Source: Dehalococcoidia bacterium (GTDB lineage: Bacteria; Chloroflexota; Dehalococcoidia; GIF9; AB-539-J10). From it: a stretch of 64,000 nucleotides of DNA. This document shows, one piece after another, positions 34,454-43,240 of this stretch; the first letter of the stretch is position 1, and every line of letters begins with the position of its first letter. The notes below the pieces were generated by a model. The model made no database searches. It worked only from the letters and a program-made list of their open reading frames with translations, and had not been told where the DNA came from. The stretch spans positions 1-64,000 of the forward strand of contig JAFGFT010000004.1 of NCBI GenBank assembly GCA_016930935.1, written 5' to 3'. A program made the translations under genes and the position numbers.

Positions 34454-35233
34454 ATGCGCAAGATTGAGATTGTGAGTGACGGTCTGCGTCTCGCAGGAGA
34501 GGTGCGTGTGCCTGTGTCACCGGATTCGGATAGGCCGTTTCCTGCTGTGGTCATCTGTCACGGGATCCCTGCGGTGCCGTTCAATCCTGAAGAGAAAGGC
34601 TACTCCGAGCTTGCGGACCGATTCGCAGTCGAGGGGTTCGTTGTGGTGACGTTCAACTTCAGAGGTGCCGGTCTCAGCGAGGGTGATTTTGACATGAGGG
34701 GATGGGTGAGAGACCTCTCCCAGGCAGTCACGTATGTGACAGCACTCGACGTCGTTGATGTGTCCAGCGTCTTCCTGCTGGGGTTCAGTGGCGGCGCGGC
34801 TGCAAGCCTGTGCGTCGCTGCGGTGGATGAGCGCGTGTCCGGAGTGGTATCGTGTGCCTCTCCTGCAGACTTCCGGGAGCTGATGCAAGGCTCTCATCTT
34901 GAGCAGTCTCTGGCCCGGTGGCGGGAGATTGGTATTGTGCGGGACACCGCGTTCCCGTATGACATGGCTGAGTGGGCTTCCGGGTTTGACGAGGTTGCTC
35001 CGGTAGGTGTGATTGACCGCATCTCACCGAGGCCGGTGCTGTTGCTGCACGGTGACGCTGATGAAGTGGTGGATGTCTCTCATGCGCATGAGCTATACTG
35101 TGCTGCTCAAGAACCGAAGCAGCTGGTGGTGATTCCGGAAGGGATACACAGGCTTCGTGTTGATGAGCAGGCGATGTCTACAGCCATAGACTGGCTGCAT
35201 GCGCAGCACAGGTTGACGCTCCGTTCGTCCTGA
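34454..35233 (+). CDS. Alpha/beta hydrolase
   Basis: 259 residues. The nucleophile elbow is GFSGGAA (Ser112), the oxyanion region is CHGIPA, the acid is probably the Asp in HGDADEVVD and the histidine is in PEGIHRL. The fold resembles serine aminopeptidase/acyl-peptide-type esterases. No signal peptide is seen. It overlaps nothing and ends 34 nt before the rplU start. The substrate is unknown. Confidence 0.85.
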   Translation: MRKIEIVSDGLRLAGEVRVPVSPDSDRPFPAVVICHGIPAVPFNPEEKGYSELADRFAVEGFVVVTFNFRGAGLSEGDFDMRGWVRDLSQAVTYVTALDVVDVSSVFLLGFSGGAAASLCVAAVDERVSGVVSCASPADFRELMQGSHLEQSLARWREIGIVRDTAFPYDMAEWASGFDEVAPVGVIDRISPRPVLLLHGDADEVVDVSHAHELYCAAQEPKQLVVIPEGIHRLRVDEQAMSTAIDWLHAQHRLTLRSS

Positions 35234-35267
35234 TGCTACAATTGAACGCTGTTCTGGAGGTGCGGAG

Positions 35268-35588
35268 ATTTACGCCATAGTTGAATCCGGTGGAAAACAA
35301 TTCAAGGTTGAACCACAGCAGATTCTGGACATAGACTTGACGGATGCGCCCGTTGGCGAGACCGTAGAGCTTGACAGGGTTTTGCTTTTCTCTGACGGAG
35401 AGACGACTCAGGTCGGTTCGCCCACCATCGAGGGTGCGAAAGTGCTTGCAACCTCACAAGGAATGGTCAAGGGCAAGAAGATAATCGTTTTTCGGTACAA
35501 GAACAAGACCAGGTATCGCAAGAAGACAGGCCACAGGTCAAGGTACACCCGTTTGGTTGTCGACCGCGTGGTTATGCCCGGAGAGTAG
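35268..35588 (+). CDS. rplU: 50S ribosomal protein L21, apparent AUU start
   Basis: 106 residues from an ATT codon at 35268: the encoded IYAIVESGGKQFKVEP matches the invariant L21 N-terminus (usual MYAIVxTGGKQ). GGAGG (35256-35260) lies 7 nt upstream at ideal spacing. No ATG, GTG or TTG occurs in frame between the upstream stop (35214) and this codon. The first canonical start is a TTG at 35337, which would delete 23 conserved residues. The C-terminus (KKTGHRSRYTRLVV) is normal. AUU initiation is therefore the best reading, unless a sequencing error changed the codon. It is followed by rpmA and rpmE. Confidence 0.9.
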   Translation: MYAIVESGGKQFKVEPQQILDIDLTDAPVGETVELDRVLLFSDGETTQVGSPTIEGAKVLATSQGMVKGKKIIVFRYKNKTRYRKKTGHRSRYTRLVVDRVVMPGE

Positions 35589-35591
35589 ATA

Positions 35592-35843
35592 ATGGCACAT
35601 AAGAAAGGTGGCGGCAGCACCAGGTGCGGTCGTGATAGTCAGGCAAAGCGACTCGGCGTGAAGAAGTATGGCGGTGAGGTTGTGCGCGCAGGCAACATCA
35701 TCGTGCGACAGCGTGGAACCCACACCAAACCGGGCGTGAATGTCGGGCTTGGCAGGGACCACACTTTGTTCGCGCTTATTGACGGTTTCGTGAAGTTCGA
35801 GTTTGCGACGAAGTTCCAGAAGAAGGTCAGTGTATATCCATGA
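35592..35843 (+). CDS. rpmA: 50S ribosomal protein L27
   Basis: 83 residues. The N-terminal [15 protein letters not shown] and [22 protein letters not shown] blocks are typical; Cys replaces the more usual Asn/Lys in STRCGRDS. There is no N-terminal leader of the Firmicutes type. It begins 3 nt after the rplU stop and overlaps rpmE by 4 nt. Confidence 0.96.
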   Translation: MAHKKGGGSTRCGRDSQAKRLGVKKYGGEVVRAGNIIVRQRGTHTKPGVNVGLGRDHTLFALIDGFVKFEFATKFQKKVSVYP

Positions 35844-36046
35844 AAGAGAAGATACACCCCAAGTATTTTGAAGATGCCAAGGTGACGTGCCTTTGTGGCA
35901 ACGTGTTTCCTATGGGGGCGACGAAGCCGGAGATCAGGGTGGAGATATGCAGTAAGTGTCACCCGTTCTACACCGGCCAGCAGAGAATCGTCGACACCAT
36001 GGGACGGGTTGAGAGATTCAAGAAAAAGTTCGGCGACAAGTACTGA
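35840..36046 (+). CDS. rpmE: 50S ribosomal protein L31
   Basis: 68 residues of the zinc-binding (C+) type: KVTCLCGN and [13 protein letters not shown] provide four cysteines. Its ATG overlaps the rpmA stop (ATGA). A Rho-independent terminator follows at 36070-36109, so it ends the ribosomal operon. Confidence 0.96.
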   Translation: MKEKIHPKYFEDAKVTCLCGNVFPMGATKPEIRVEICSKCHPFYTGQQRIVDTMGRVERFKKKFGDKY

Positions 36047-36069
36047 TTAGTATTTCATCCATGCTATCC

Positions 36070-36109
36070 AGAGGAATGGCTGCACTGCATGCCATTCCTC
36101 TTTTCATTT
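36070..36109 (+). terminator. Intrinsic terminator after rpmE
   Basis: An 11-bp stem AGAGGAATGGC/GCCATTCCTCT with a 10-nt loop is followed by TTTCATTTT. It lies 23 nt past the rpmE stop. It also argues that the DUF1385 gene starts downstream at 36124 rather than at 36061. Confidence 0.85.
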
Positions 36110-36123
36110 TGCGAGTAAGTCTT

Positions 36124-37011
36124 ATGGCTCACGCGTTTCACTATGGTGGCCAGGCCCTCATTGAGGGCGTGATGATGCGTGGCCCGCACGATGTGGGCAT
36201 TGCAGTGTGGAAGCCTGACGGCACGCTTGACACTTCCCACAAGCGTGTCCCCTCACTCTACACAGGACGCCTGAGGACCATGCCTCTGTTTCGTGGTGTT
36301 CTTGTCCTGCTGGAAACCATCATCCTCGGCACTCAGGCATTGATGTTCTCTGCGGAGAAGGCGGCCACCGGCGAGGATGGTGAGGAGATGCCGAAGGGGG
36401 CGCTGGTGCTGGCCGTGGTGCTGAGCCTTGGATTTGGTGTGCTCCTGTTCTTCGTGGTTCCTCTGTTGATTTCGAGAAGTCTTGATGCGTTCATAGCGTC
36501 TGACCTGTTGAGCAACCTCGTTGAGGGTGTGGTGCGGATGGTGATATTTGTTCTGTATGTGGTCCTCATTGCGCTGATGCCTGATGTGAAGAGGGTGTTC
36601 GCGTACCACGGAGCTGAGCACCGCGTCATCAACGCCTACGAGGCAGGGATTCCGCTGACACCGGAGGCGGTGAGAGAGTATTCCACATCACATGCGCGGT
36701 GTGGCACCAGTTTCTTGTTCGTTGTACTGGTGGTGTCGATACTGGTTCTGGCACTTCTTGGAAGACCGCCACTGTGGATAAGCATTGCTTCCCGGCTGGT
36801 TCTGCTCCCACTGATAGCTGCGATGAGCTACGAGTTCATCAAGTGGTCCGCGGACAGGCAGGACAATCCGGTGGTTCGTGCCGTGACGGTACCGGGGTTG
36901 TTGTTGCAGCGGCTGGTTACCAGACCGCCGGATGACAGCCAGGTTGAGGCTGCCATCGCGGCGCTGAAAGAGGTGCTCGAAGAAGCACCCGTAGAACCTC
37001 AAGTGGCCTAG
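36124..37011 (+). CDS. DUF1385-family membrane protein (YqhQ-like)
   Basis: 295 residues from the ATG at 36124. The start AHAFHYGGQALIEGVMMRGP and the later YHGAEHRVINAYE are DUF1385 signatures. Four to five hydrophobic helices lie between and after them. The molecular role is unknown, and homologues are often found beside rpmE or prfA. The upstream ATG at 36061 was rejected because it would place the rpmE terminator inside the coding region. Its stop overlaps the convergent hisI stop by 4 nt. Confidence 0.85.
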   Translation: MAHAFHYGGQALIEGVMMRGPHDVGIAVWKPDGTLDTSHKRVPSLYTGRLRTMPLFRGVLVLLETIILGTQALMFSAEKAATGEDGEEMPKGALVLAVVLSLGFGVLLFFVVPLLISRSLDAFIASDLLSNLVEGVVRMVIFVLYVVLIALMPDVKRVFAYHGAEHRVINAYEAGIPLTPEAVREYSTSHARCGTSFLFVVLVVSILVLALLGRPPLWISIASRLVLLPLIAAMSYEFIKWSADRQDNPVVRAVTVPGLLLQRLVTRPPDDSQVEAAIAALKEVLEEAPVEPQVA

Positions 37012-37346
37012 TTGGTATCGTCCTCGTCCAGACCCCTCATCCCACCTTCTTCCTTGACGAAACATGTGCGCGTGTCCAGATGGCAGACGGGTCCGACGGG
37101 CTTAGCCATCACCAGAATGGTGTCATTGTCACAGTCCTTGTAGATGGACTTGACGTGCAGGAAGTTTCCGGAAGTCTCTCCCTTGTGCCACAGTTTTTGC
37201 CTGCTGCGGCTGAAGAACCACGCGTCGCCGCTCTCCACGGTCAGCTTGAGTGATTCCTTGTTCATGTATCCCAGCATCAGGACTTCTTTCGTATCTGCGT
37301 CCTGTATGATTGCCGGAACGAGTCCATTGGCATCCAGTTTCAGCAT
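37008..37346 (-). CDS. hisI: Phosphoribosyl-AMP cyclohydrolase
   Basis: 112 residues, HisI only (no HisE domain). Motifs are VLMLGYMNKESL, WFFSRSRQKLWHKGETSGN and the zinc-site CDNDTILV with VGPVCHLDTRTCF. It performs the third step of histidine synthesis. The ATG has GGAGG 4 nt upstream. It follows hisA directly (37347 is the hisA stop), so the two form a small operon. Confidence 0.95.
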   Translation of the reverse strand: MLKLDANGLVPAIIQDADTKEVLMLGYMNKESLKLTVESGDAWFFSRSRQKLWHKGETSGNFLHVKSIYKDCDNDTILVMAKPVGPVCHLDTRTCFVKEEGGMRGLDEDDTN

Positions 37347-38063
37347 TTATCCTCCATATAGTGATATCGCTTCAGTAAGGTCAACCGAGCCGGTGTAGAG
37401 TGCTTTTCCAAGGATCGCGCCGGCCGCGCCCGCGTCTCGCAGCAGCCGGAGGTGCTCCAGGGTGGCTATGCCACCCGCGGCGACCACCGGGGCATCAGTG
37501 CTGCGCACCAGTGCCTCCAGTGCCTGGTAGTTTGGTTCGGTGAGGGTTCCGTCCCTTCGGACGTCGGTATAAACGAAACGTGAGACACCGGCCTCTCTCA
37601 TTCTCGTGCAGAGGTCCGACACCGGAACCTCCGTGCCGACAAGCCAACCGCGTGTGGTGACGAGGCCGTCACGTGCGTCAAGACTGACCACGATTGCCTT
37701 TCCGTAGTCATTCACGAGTTGTGACACGAGTGCAGGGTCTTCCACGGCGACGGTGCCGAGGATGATGCGCTCAACATCGTGGCCAAAGAGCCACCCCGCA
37801 TCTGCGCTCGTCCTGATGCCGCCACCAACCTCCACGCGGACATCGGGGACGGAAGCAATGGCAAGAATGCCGTCCTTGTTCACAAGGTGCCCCCCGGCTG
37901 CGCCGTCGAGGTCTACGATGTGGATGAGGGCCGCGCCGCAGGCCTTCCAGCGTTGCGCTACCGCAAGCGGATTCGTGTCAAAGACTTCCTCTTTGTCGTA
38001 GTCTCCTTGAAACAATCGCACGCATGCGCCGTGTCTCAAGTCGATCGCGGGGATTATCTCCAT
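37347..38063 (-). CDS. hisA: ProFAR isomerase
   Basis: 238 residues, TIM barrel. MEIIPAIDLRHGACVRLFQGD gives the first catalytic Asp (Asp8), and the second is in VYTDVRRDGTL (Asp in TDVRRDG). GGGIRT and AAGGIATLEHL bind phosphate. It catalyses the fourth step of histidine synthesis. The ATG at 38063 gives the family N-terminus; a longer frame adds 22 residues. It is followed at once by hisI. Confidence 0.95.
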   Translation of the reverse strand: MEIIPAIDLRHGACVRLFQGDYDKEEVFDTNPLAVAQRWKACGAALIHIVDLDGAAGGHLVNKDGILAIASVPDVRVEVGGGIRTSADAGWLFGHDVERIILGTVAVEDPALVSQLVNDYGKAIVVSLDARDGLVTTRGWLVGTEVPVSDLCTRMREAGVSRFVYTDVRRDGTLTEPNYQALEALVRSTDAPVVAAGGIATLEHLRLLRDAGAAGAILGKALYTGSVDLTEAISLYGG

Positions 38064-38205
38064 GGAACCACCATTCGCAGGTGTTGACCTGCATTCAATC
38101 AGACATAGAAGTATAGTCGAACGTGGCAACGTGTGCCACCCCTTCGGGGCACCACGGGGTGTGAGTGGTGCACTTCGTGTGACTCGGAGAACACGGTCGA
38201 ACTGG

Positions 38206-38874
38206 CTAGCGGACGGCGGCGCCGTCAGTCACGCTGGACATCTCGGCGAGCAGGTCGTCGAGCGGACGCGCATCCTTGATATCGTACTTGCCAACCCTGA
38301 GTCTTCGCACCTCTTCCACCGTGGCTCCGACGCCGAGTTTCTCCCCGAGGTTGTGTATGAGGCTTCTCACATAGAACCCTGACGATACATCGCATTCAAG
38401 GGTGAAGTTGGGGTAGTCGAACTGGGTCAGGCGCAAGGAGTCCACTCGCACTCGTGAAGCGGGCAGGTCAACGTCCACGCCCTTGCGCGCCAGTTCGTAC
38501 GCCTTCTTTCCGTCAATCTTCTTGGCGGAGTACGCGGGAGGTACCTGGTATATCTCTCCCAGGAAGTCCTTCAAAGGTGCTTCCAGTTCCTCCCTGGTAA
38601 CGGGTCGGTCACAGGTGGTGACGACCTCTCCGCCGACGTCGTAGGTGGTCGTGGTCATTCCAAGTATGGCGGTGACTACGTAGGACTTGTCCATGTGCAG
38701 GAACGAACTTGCTTCTTTGGTTCGCTTGCCAGTCAACATTATGAGCAGGCCGGTGGCGAGGGGGTCCAGTGTTCCGGTATGGCCAACCTTGACCTTGATG
38801 CGTTTCTTGACCAGTGCAACGGCCCTTGCCGAGGTGATGCCTTTCGGCTTGTCGATGAGAAGAATGGTATCCAT
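38206..38874 (-). CDS. truB: tRNA pseudouridine(55) synthase
   Basis: 222 residues, somewhat short. The start TILLIDKPKGITSARAV, the catalytic GHTGTLDPLATGLL, and YVVTAILGMTTTTYD are TruB blocks; the C-terminal PUA domain is reduced or absent. It makes pseudouridine 55 in the T-loop of tRNAs. The ATG at 38874 was chosen for the family N-terminus. The tilS stop lies inside the upstream extension, so the genes are closely packed. Confidence 0.93.
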   Translation of the reverse strand: MDTILLIDKPKGITSARAVALVKKRIKVKVGHTGTLDPLATGLLIMLTGKRTKEASSFLHMDKSYVVTAILGMTTTTYDVGGEVVTTCDRPVTREELEAPLKDFLGEIYQVPPAYSAKKIDGKKAYELARKGVDVDLPASRVRVDSLRLTQFDYPNFTLECDVSSGFYVRSLIHNLGEKLGVGATVEEVRRLRVGKYDIKDARPLDDLLAEMSSVTDGAAVR

Positions 38875-38900
38875 AGCTTCTAGTATACCCGATGTGGCGG

Positions 38901-40391
38901 TCACTCAGTCGGGCTCAGGGAGGTTCCGTCCTGTCGTGGGATGAAGTGCACACGCAGCACAGTGCGCGTCTCAGGAGTCACTTTGACACGGTCGCCTATG
39001 CGCCAGCCCACGACCCAGGCGATCTGACCTGCGGAACAGAGTAGTGGAACAGCATCTCGCTGTGTGGCAGGGATATGGGCGTCCACCATGAAGTCCTGCA
39101 GTTTCTTGTCTTCGGACATGCCAATTGGCCGGAATGTGTCCCCTTGTCTTCGTCCGCGGACAGTCAGCGGTGTTGCTGCATTGTCTGCATCCAGGTGCGC
39201 CGTGAGGCCTGTTGGATGAGGTGCAGACTGACTCTCACGCAGTTCGGTGGTGACTTTCCATCCAGGCAACAGAATCTCCCCCGGAACGGGGATGGTGATG
39301 GGGGCAAGTGGGCTGGGGGCGCATGGTGTGGTGGCCGCCATGGCGACTCTTGATGCAATGAGTGCGGAATAGTCGCGGCGCCATATGATGCCGCCCGGAA
39401 GGTCTACAGCCTTGCCTGCAGGCTTCATGGCGAGTTCACGCACGGCTGTGAGGTGCTCCATGCCGACATCTCGTGCTGAACCATTCAGCCGCACGATTGC
39501 TTCGCGGACAACCCTGGACTGAAGCGCCGGAGCGGCTGAGGTGAAGCCTCGGAGGTCGATGCTGATGCCCTCCGATGACTCAGAGGCAATCTCCTGCCAT
39601 ACGGCCATGGTGGCTGATGTCAGGTATTCGTCATCCTCTCGTGCAGCCCGTGAGAGGCGCATGATGGCATCGTCCATGCGGGGATTGAGTTTCCTGCATT
39701 CCGGCAGTAATTCCAGCCTGATGCGGTTTCTGAGAAACGAGACTGATTCGTTAGAGGAGTCCAGCCTGGGCTGTAGACCTTTCGCGTGGCAATACTGTCG
39801 CGTCTCTTCACTGGACAGTGTCAGAAGAGGTCTTGCCAGGAGCAGCCCTTCGTTGCGGTTCTGCTTCGACATGGCAACGGTACTGATCCGGGCGATAGGG
39901 TCGAGTCCGCGCAACCCGTGTATGCCGGAACCCCGTAAGAGGTGCAGCATGATTGTCTCTACTGAGTCGTCCCTGGTGTGTCCCACCGCAGTCACCTGCA
40001 GACCGTTGTCTCTGGCCACGTCAGACAGGAAGGCGTAGCGAACCTCCCGCGCGGCCTCTTCAAGTGAACAGGAATGCTGCTTTCTAAAGGTTTCCACATC
40101 GCGCGCTTCCGTCGTGCAGTTGAGTCCCATGCAGCGCGCATGAGACGTCACGAAGCCTGAATCCTCCGTCGAGTCGGAACCTCGAAGCATGTGGTCCAGG
40201 TGTGCAACGTGCAGGCGGATATCGAGTTGGTCTCGAAGCGCAAGCAGGACATGGAGAAGGCACAGCGAGTCAGCTCCTCCTGAGACACCTACCAGTACGG
40301 ACTGCCCCTGCTCGAAGATGCGATGAGCCCTGACGAAAGTGAGGACTCTGTCCTCAATCCTGTCCGTCAATTGTCCGGGCATCCTGCTCAT
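38901..40391 (-). CDS. tilS: tRNA(Ile)-lysidine synthase
   Basis: 496 residues. The PP-loop VGVSGGADSLCLLHVL binds ATP. LHVAHLDHMLRG, AVGHTRDDSVETIMLHLLRGSG and LLARPLLTLSSEETRQYC are family blocks. A C-terminal TilS domain (RGRRQGDTFRPIG) is present. It converts cytidine 34 to lysidine in the isoleucine CAU tRNA. The start overlaps the phosphatase stop (TGATG). Confidence 0.93.
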   Translation of the reverse strand: MSRMPGQLTDRIEDRVLTFVRAHRIFEQGQSVLVGVSGGADSLCLLHVLLALRDQLDIRLHVAHLDHMLRGSDSTEDSGFVTSHARCMGLNCTTEARDVETFRKQHSCSLEEAAREVRYAFLSDVARDNGLQVTAVGHTRDDSVETIMLHLLRGSGIHGLRGLDPIARISTVAMSKQNRNEGLLLARPLLTLSSEETRQYCHAKGLQPRLDSSNESVSFLRNRIRLELLPECRKLNPRMDDAIMRLSRAAREDDEYLTSATMAVWQEIASESSEGISIDLRGFTSAAPALQSRVVREAIVRLNGSARDVGMEHLTAVRELAMKPAGKAVDLPGGIIWRRDYSALIASRVAMAATTPCAPSPLAPITIPVPGEILLPGWKVTTELRESQSAPHPTGLTAHLDADNAATPLTVRGRRQGDTFRPIGMSEDKKLQDFMVDAHIPATQRDAVPLLCSAGQIAWVVGWRIGDRVKVTPETRTVLRVHFIPRQDGTSLSPTE

Positions 40392-40996
40392 CAGACGTCC
40401 AGATAGGAAGTATCGTTGAATCTCCCAAGCCTGGGTCCGAAGCGACCGAACTCAAGATAGTTGATACAGGCGGGGTCCATCCGGAACTTGACCAGCGTGT
40501 TCAACGGCAGTTCAAGAGCCTTGAATATGATGGAAAGCGTCGTGAAGTAGTGACTGACGATGAGTACATTCTCGTGCGCCGGTGTCTCCACGAAGGGCTG
40601 CACGGCAGCCCAGGTGCGCTCCTGCAGTTCCCCGAAGCTCTCGCCTCCCGGAAGCCTGTCTGTGTCTCCCTTCCACCATCCGAGCAGTAGCTGGGTGAAA
40701 GTCTGTGGCATTCCGATGGTGCACATGCCATCGAGTTCCCCTACGTCGACTTCTTTGAGACGGGGGTCAGTGGTGATGGGCAGGTCGTGATAGGCCGCGA
40801 TAGCTTCGGCAGTCTGCACTGCGCGCTGCAGTGGACTGGCTACGATGTGGTCGATTGCTTCATTGCGCAGTACATGGGCAAGTCGTCCTATCTGCTGTCG
40901 GCCGTTGTCGCTGAGCGCGATGTCACGCGCTCCTCCCTGAACCCGGCTCTCGCTATTCCACACGGTTTCACCGTGCCGGACAAGTATCAGCCTCAA
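40391..40996 (-). CDS. Histidine phosphatase superfamily protein (phosphoglycerate mutase-like)
   Basis: 201 residues. LILVRHGETVWN carries the phospho-acceptor His, and VASPLQRAVQTAEA, EVDVGELDGM and VLIVSHYFTTLSII complete the site. Likely a CobC- or GpmB-like phosphatase with unknown substrate. I placed the start at a TTG at 40996, because AGGAGG lies 7 nt upstream and translation begins directly at the conserved LRLILVRHGE; the frame extends to 41173 without conservation. It is coupled to tilS. Confidence 0.86.
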   Translation of the reverse strand: MRLILVRHGETVWNSESRVQGGARDIALSDNGRQQIGRLAHVLRNEAIDHIVASPLQRAVQTAEAIAAYHDLPITTDPRLKEVDVGELDGMCTIGMPQTFTQLLLGWWKGDTDRLPGGESFGELQERTWAAVQPFVETPAHENVLIVSHYFTTLSIIFKALELPLNTLVKFRMDPACINYLEFGRFGPRLGRFNDTSYLDV

Positions 40997-41069
40997 GAAT
41001 GAACCTCCTAGAGAAGTAGCAGTGATTATACGGTGGCCGTGCGGTCGGGCCCAACACGTTCGTGGAGAA

Positions 41070-41714
41070 TCATGTCTCCCATGAAAGAGAGACTCTGTGT
41101 ATCGAGTCTGCCGGCTGTGAGAAGCCGAGAGACGCAAGTACATGTTCAGGCCGCACCGAGCCATCCTGAGCAAGACGCACAGACAATTCTATCCGATAGG
41201 TGCCGCCCTCTGCCTCTTCGACGACCAGGCTATTGACGAGGGGTCTGATGTCTTGTGAGTGTACTTTGTCGCGCCGCTGGTATTCACAGATGATGCTGTC
41301 CGCATTGAGGAAGTCCTGCACAGCCTGATGTACGATGTCTGGTGCTTCGGGGTGGCGTGCTACACAACTGTAGCGTGCCGAGGTGAGAATCGATTGGAGA
41401 GAGGGCGCGCCGACGGGGACCTCCTGCACATTGGAGACCTCGAATCCCCGTGGTAGCTGGAGTTGCACCATCATCATGACGGCATCGGGAGGAGTCCATT
41501 TGCGGAGCCACACATCGAGCAGTTCACCCGAACCAGTGAATCCGACCGCAAGCGGTGCAGCCGCGGCAAGTCTCGGGTGTGGGGTGAAACCCTGCGTGTA
41601 CTCGATGGGAATGTCTGCCCTTCGGAAGACTCTCTCCCAGCACCGCATCATGTCGAGATGGGAGATGAATCGGACATCGACTCCACGCCCGAACCTAAGG
41701 CGAAGGCGCTGCAT
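41070..41714 (-). CDS. DUF2344 (TIGR03936-like radical SAM-associated) protein
   Basis: 214 residues. The start LRLRFGRGVDVRFISHLDMMRCWERVFRRA and the PIEYTQGFTPHPRLAAAAPL block are characteristic of DUF2344, which is usually fused or adjacent to a radical SAM protein with a B12-binding region. Here it stands alone with neither partner nearby in the window. It overlaps the CorC-like gene by 20 nt. The function is unknown, although in other genomes it is linked to RNA or ribosome-associated modification. Confidence 0.8.
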   Translation of the reverse strand: MQRLRLRFGRGVDVRFISHLDMMRCWERVFRRADIPIEYTQGFTPHPRLAAAAPLAVGFTGSGELLDVWLRKWTPPDAVMMMVQLQLPRGFEVSNVQEVPVGAPSLQSILTSARYSCVARHPEAPDIVHQAVQDFLNADSIICEYQRRDKVHSQDIRPLVNSLVVEEAEGGTYRIELSVRLAQDGSVRPEHVLASLGFSQPADSIHRVSLSWET

Positions 41715-43011
41715 CTTTGTTCCGTCCAGACTCGTGGCGCGAGGTTGTCCCTGGCACTTCCTTGGTTACTGTGACCTTCTCAATCTTCATTCCGCGCATG
41801 TCCGTAATGACAAGCTTCAAGGAGCCGTACTTCAACTGCTCTCCTTGGATTGGAATGCGCCCCATGTAGCTGAGCACGAAACCAGCGACTGTCTCATAGT
41901 CTCCAATCGGCAGCCCGAGTTCCAGTTCCTGATTGGCGTCTTCAACGCGATAGCCACCGTCAAGCTGATATGTGTTCGTGCCAGTGACGACGAAATCCTC
42001 GTCTTCGTTGCCGAGTTCGTCCTTGATGTCGCCAACCACTTCTTCGGTGAGGAGGCCAAGGGTAACCATGCCCGCCACGCCGCCGTATTCATCGACAACA
42101 AGCGCCACATGGTGCCCCATGTCCCTCATGTCTGAAAGCAGTCTGCCCAGCGGCTTGCCTTCCGGTACGAAGAATGCGGGCCTGATAACATCGTCCACCA
42201 GGACGTTCTGTGGTTCACATGCAGCCGCGAGCCTCATAAGTACATCCTTCACGGACACCACTCCAATCACGTTGTCGGTCGTGTCGTTGTACACAGGAAA
42301 GCGGCTGTATGGCTTCTCTGCGTAGATGGTCAGGAAGTCACTCAGCGTGGTTCCTTGTTCCACCCACGCAATCTCCGTTCGTGGCACCATTACCTTACTG
42401 ACGGAGCGATTGGCGAACTCAAGGACCTTGTGCATCATCTCGGCCTGCCCTTCTTCTACCAGTCCCTCGCTTTCGCCCACGTCAATGACTGAGCGGAGTT
42501 CGCCGGCACTGAGAAGGAGCGATTTGTCCTCAGCATCGGCTACCAGGCGCCGCAGGCCGAGACCAATCTTGTCGAGAAGGACCACAACCGGGAGAAATGC
42601 CAGTTCGAAAGCACGGATGGGATAGACGTAGTTCAAGGCAAGCTGTTCTGCATGATGCACTGCGACGGTCTTCGGCAGTAGCTCTCCAAACACAAGGACG
42701 ATTGCCGTCACTCCGATTGTTGCGATGAGCGGCCCCCAATGTGGTCCAAACGCGGCGACAGCCATAATCGTGCCCAGCGTGGCGGCACCAATATTGGCGA
42801 TATTGTTGCCGAGAAGCACGGTTGCAAGGAAACGCTCGGGCCTGCCAAGTATTTTCGCAAGCTTGTCTGCACTCTTGACGCCGCTATCCTGCAGATAGCG
42901 AACCCGCAGACGCGGCATTGAGATGAGCGCCGACTCAGCGCTTGAAAAGAAACTTGACAGGAAGAGACAAGCGATGAAAGAGAGTAGTTGCCAACTAGGA
43001 GGATCGTCCAC
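41695..43011 (-). CDS. CNNM/CorC-HlyC family transport-associated protein
   Basis: 438 residues. An N-terminal DUF21 domain (about 1-195) has three to four membrane helices (LLSFIACLFLSSFFSSAESALI). Two CBS domains follow (FPVYNDTTDNVIGVVSVKDVLM and MGHHVALVVDEYGGVAGMVT), then a CorC_HlyC domain at the C-terminus. Members are linked to magnesium and cobalt efflux. It begins at a GTG with no clear ribosome site. Its 3' end overlaps the DUF2344 gene. Confidence 0.9.
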   Translation of the reverse strand: MDDPPSWQLLSFIACLFLSSFFSSAESALISMPRLRVRYLQDSGVKSADKLAKILGRPERFLATVLLGNNIANIGAATLGTIMAVAAFGPHWGPLIATIGVTAIVLVFGELLPKTVAVHHAEQLALNYVYPIRAFELAFLPVVVLLDKIGLGLRRLVADAEDKSLLLSAGELRSVIDVGESEGLVEEGQAEMMHKVLEFANRSVSKVMVPRTEIAWVEQGTTLSDFLTIYAEKPYSRFPVYNDTTDNVIGVVSVKDVLMRLAAACEPQNVLVDDVIRPAFFVPEGKPLGRLLSDMRDMGHHVALVVDEYGGVAGMVTLGLLTEEVVGDIKDELGNEDEDFVVTGTNTYQLDGGYRVEDANQELELGLPIGDYETVAGFVLSYMGRIPIQGEQLKYGSLKLVITDMRGMKIEKVTVTKEVPGTTSRHESGRNKDAAPSP

Positions 43012-43240
43012 TATTGCGCTATCCCGGCCACTGTACCATTTCTGCCAATCAAATTATTATCGCTACGGGCCGATAGCATATGCCTCAGATTCGTATCGTA
43101 GCATCGGACCTGTACCTTGTCAAAGGCGGTCGCGTTTGTGCGCGATTGTGCTTGTTTCGTCCATATGTGACCGTGAGGTGGTGTAGTGCCATGCAGGGTG
43201 ACATCGTACATTGGCGTGTAAGCGGACAGGGCGGACCCTG

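Noticed and set aside
36061..36123. Upstream in-frame ATG extension of the DUF1385 gene
   Set aside because: The extension contains the rpmE terminator hairpin, so the ATG at 36124 is preferred.
38130..38175. GC-rich inverted sequences between hisA and truB as a terminator
   Set aside because: Several short alternative pairings exist, none with a long stem and T-run.
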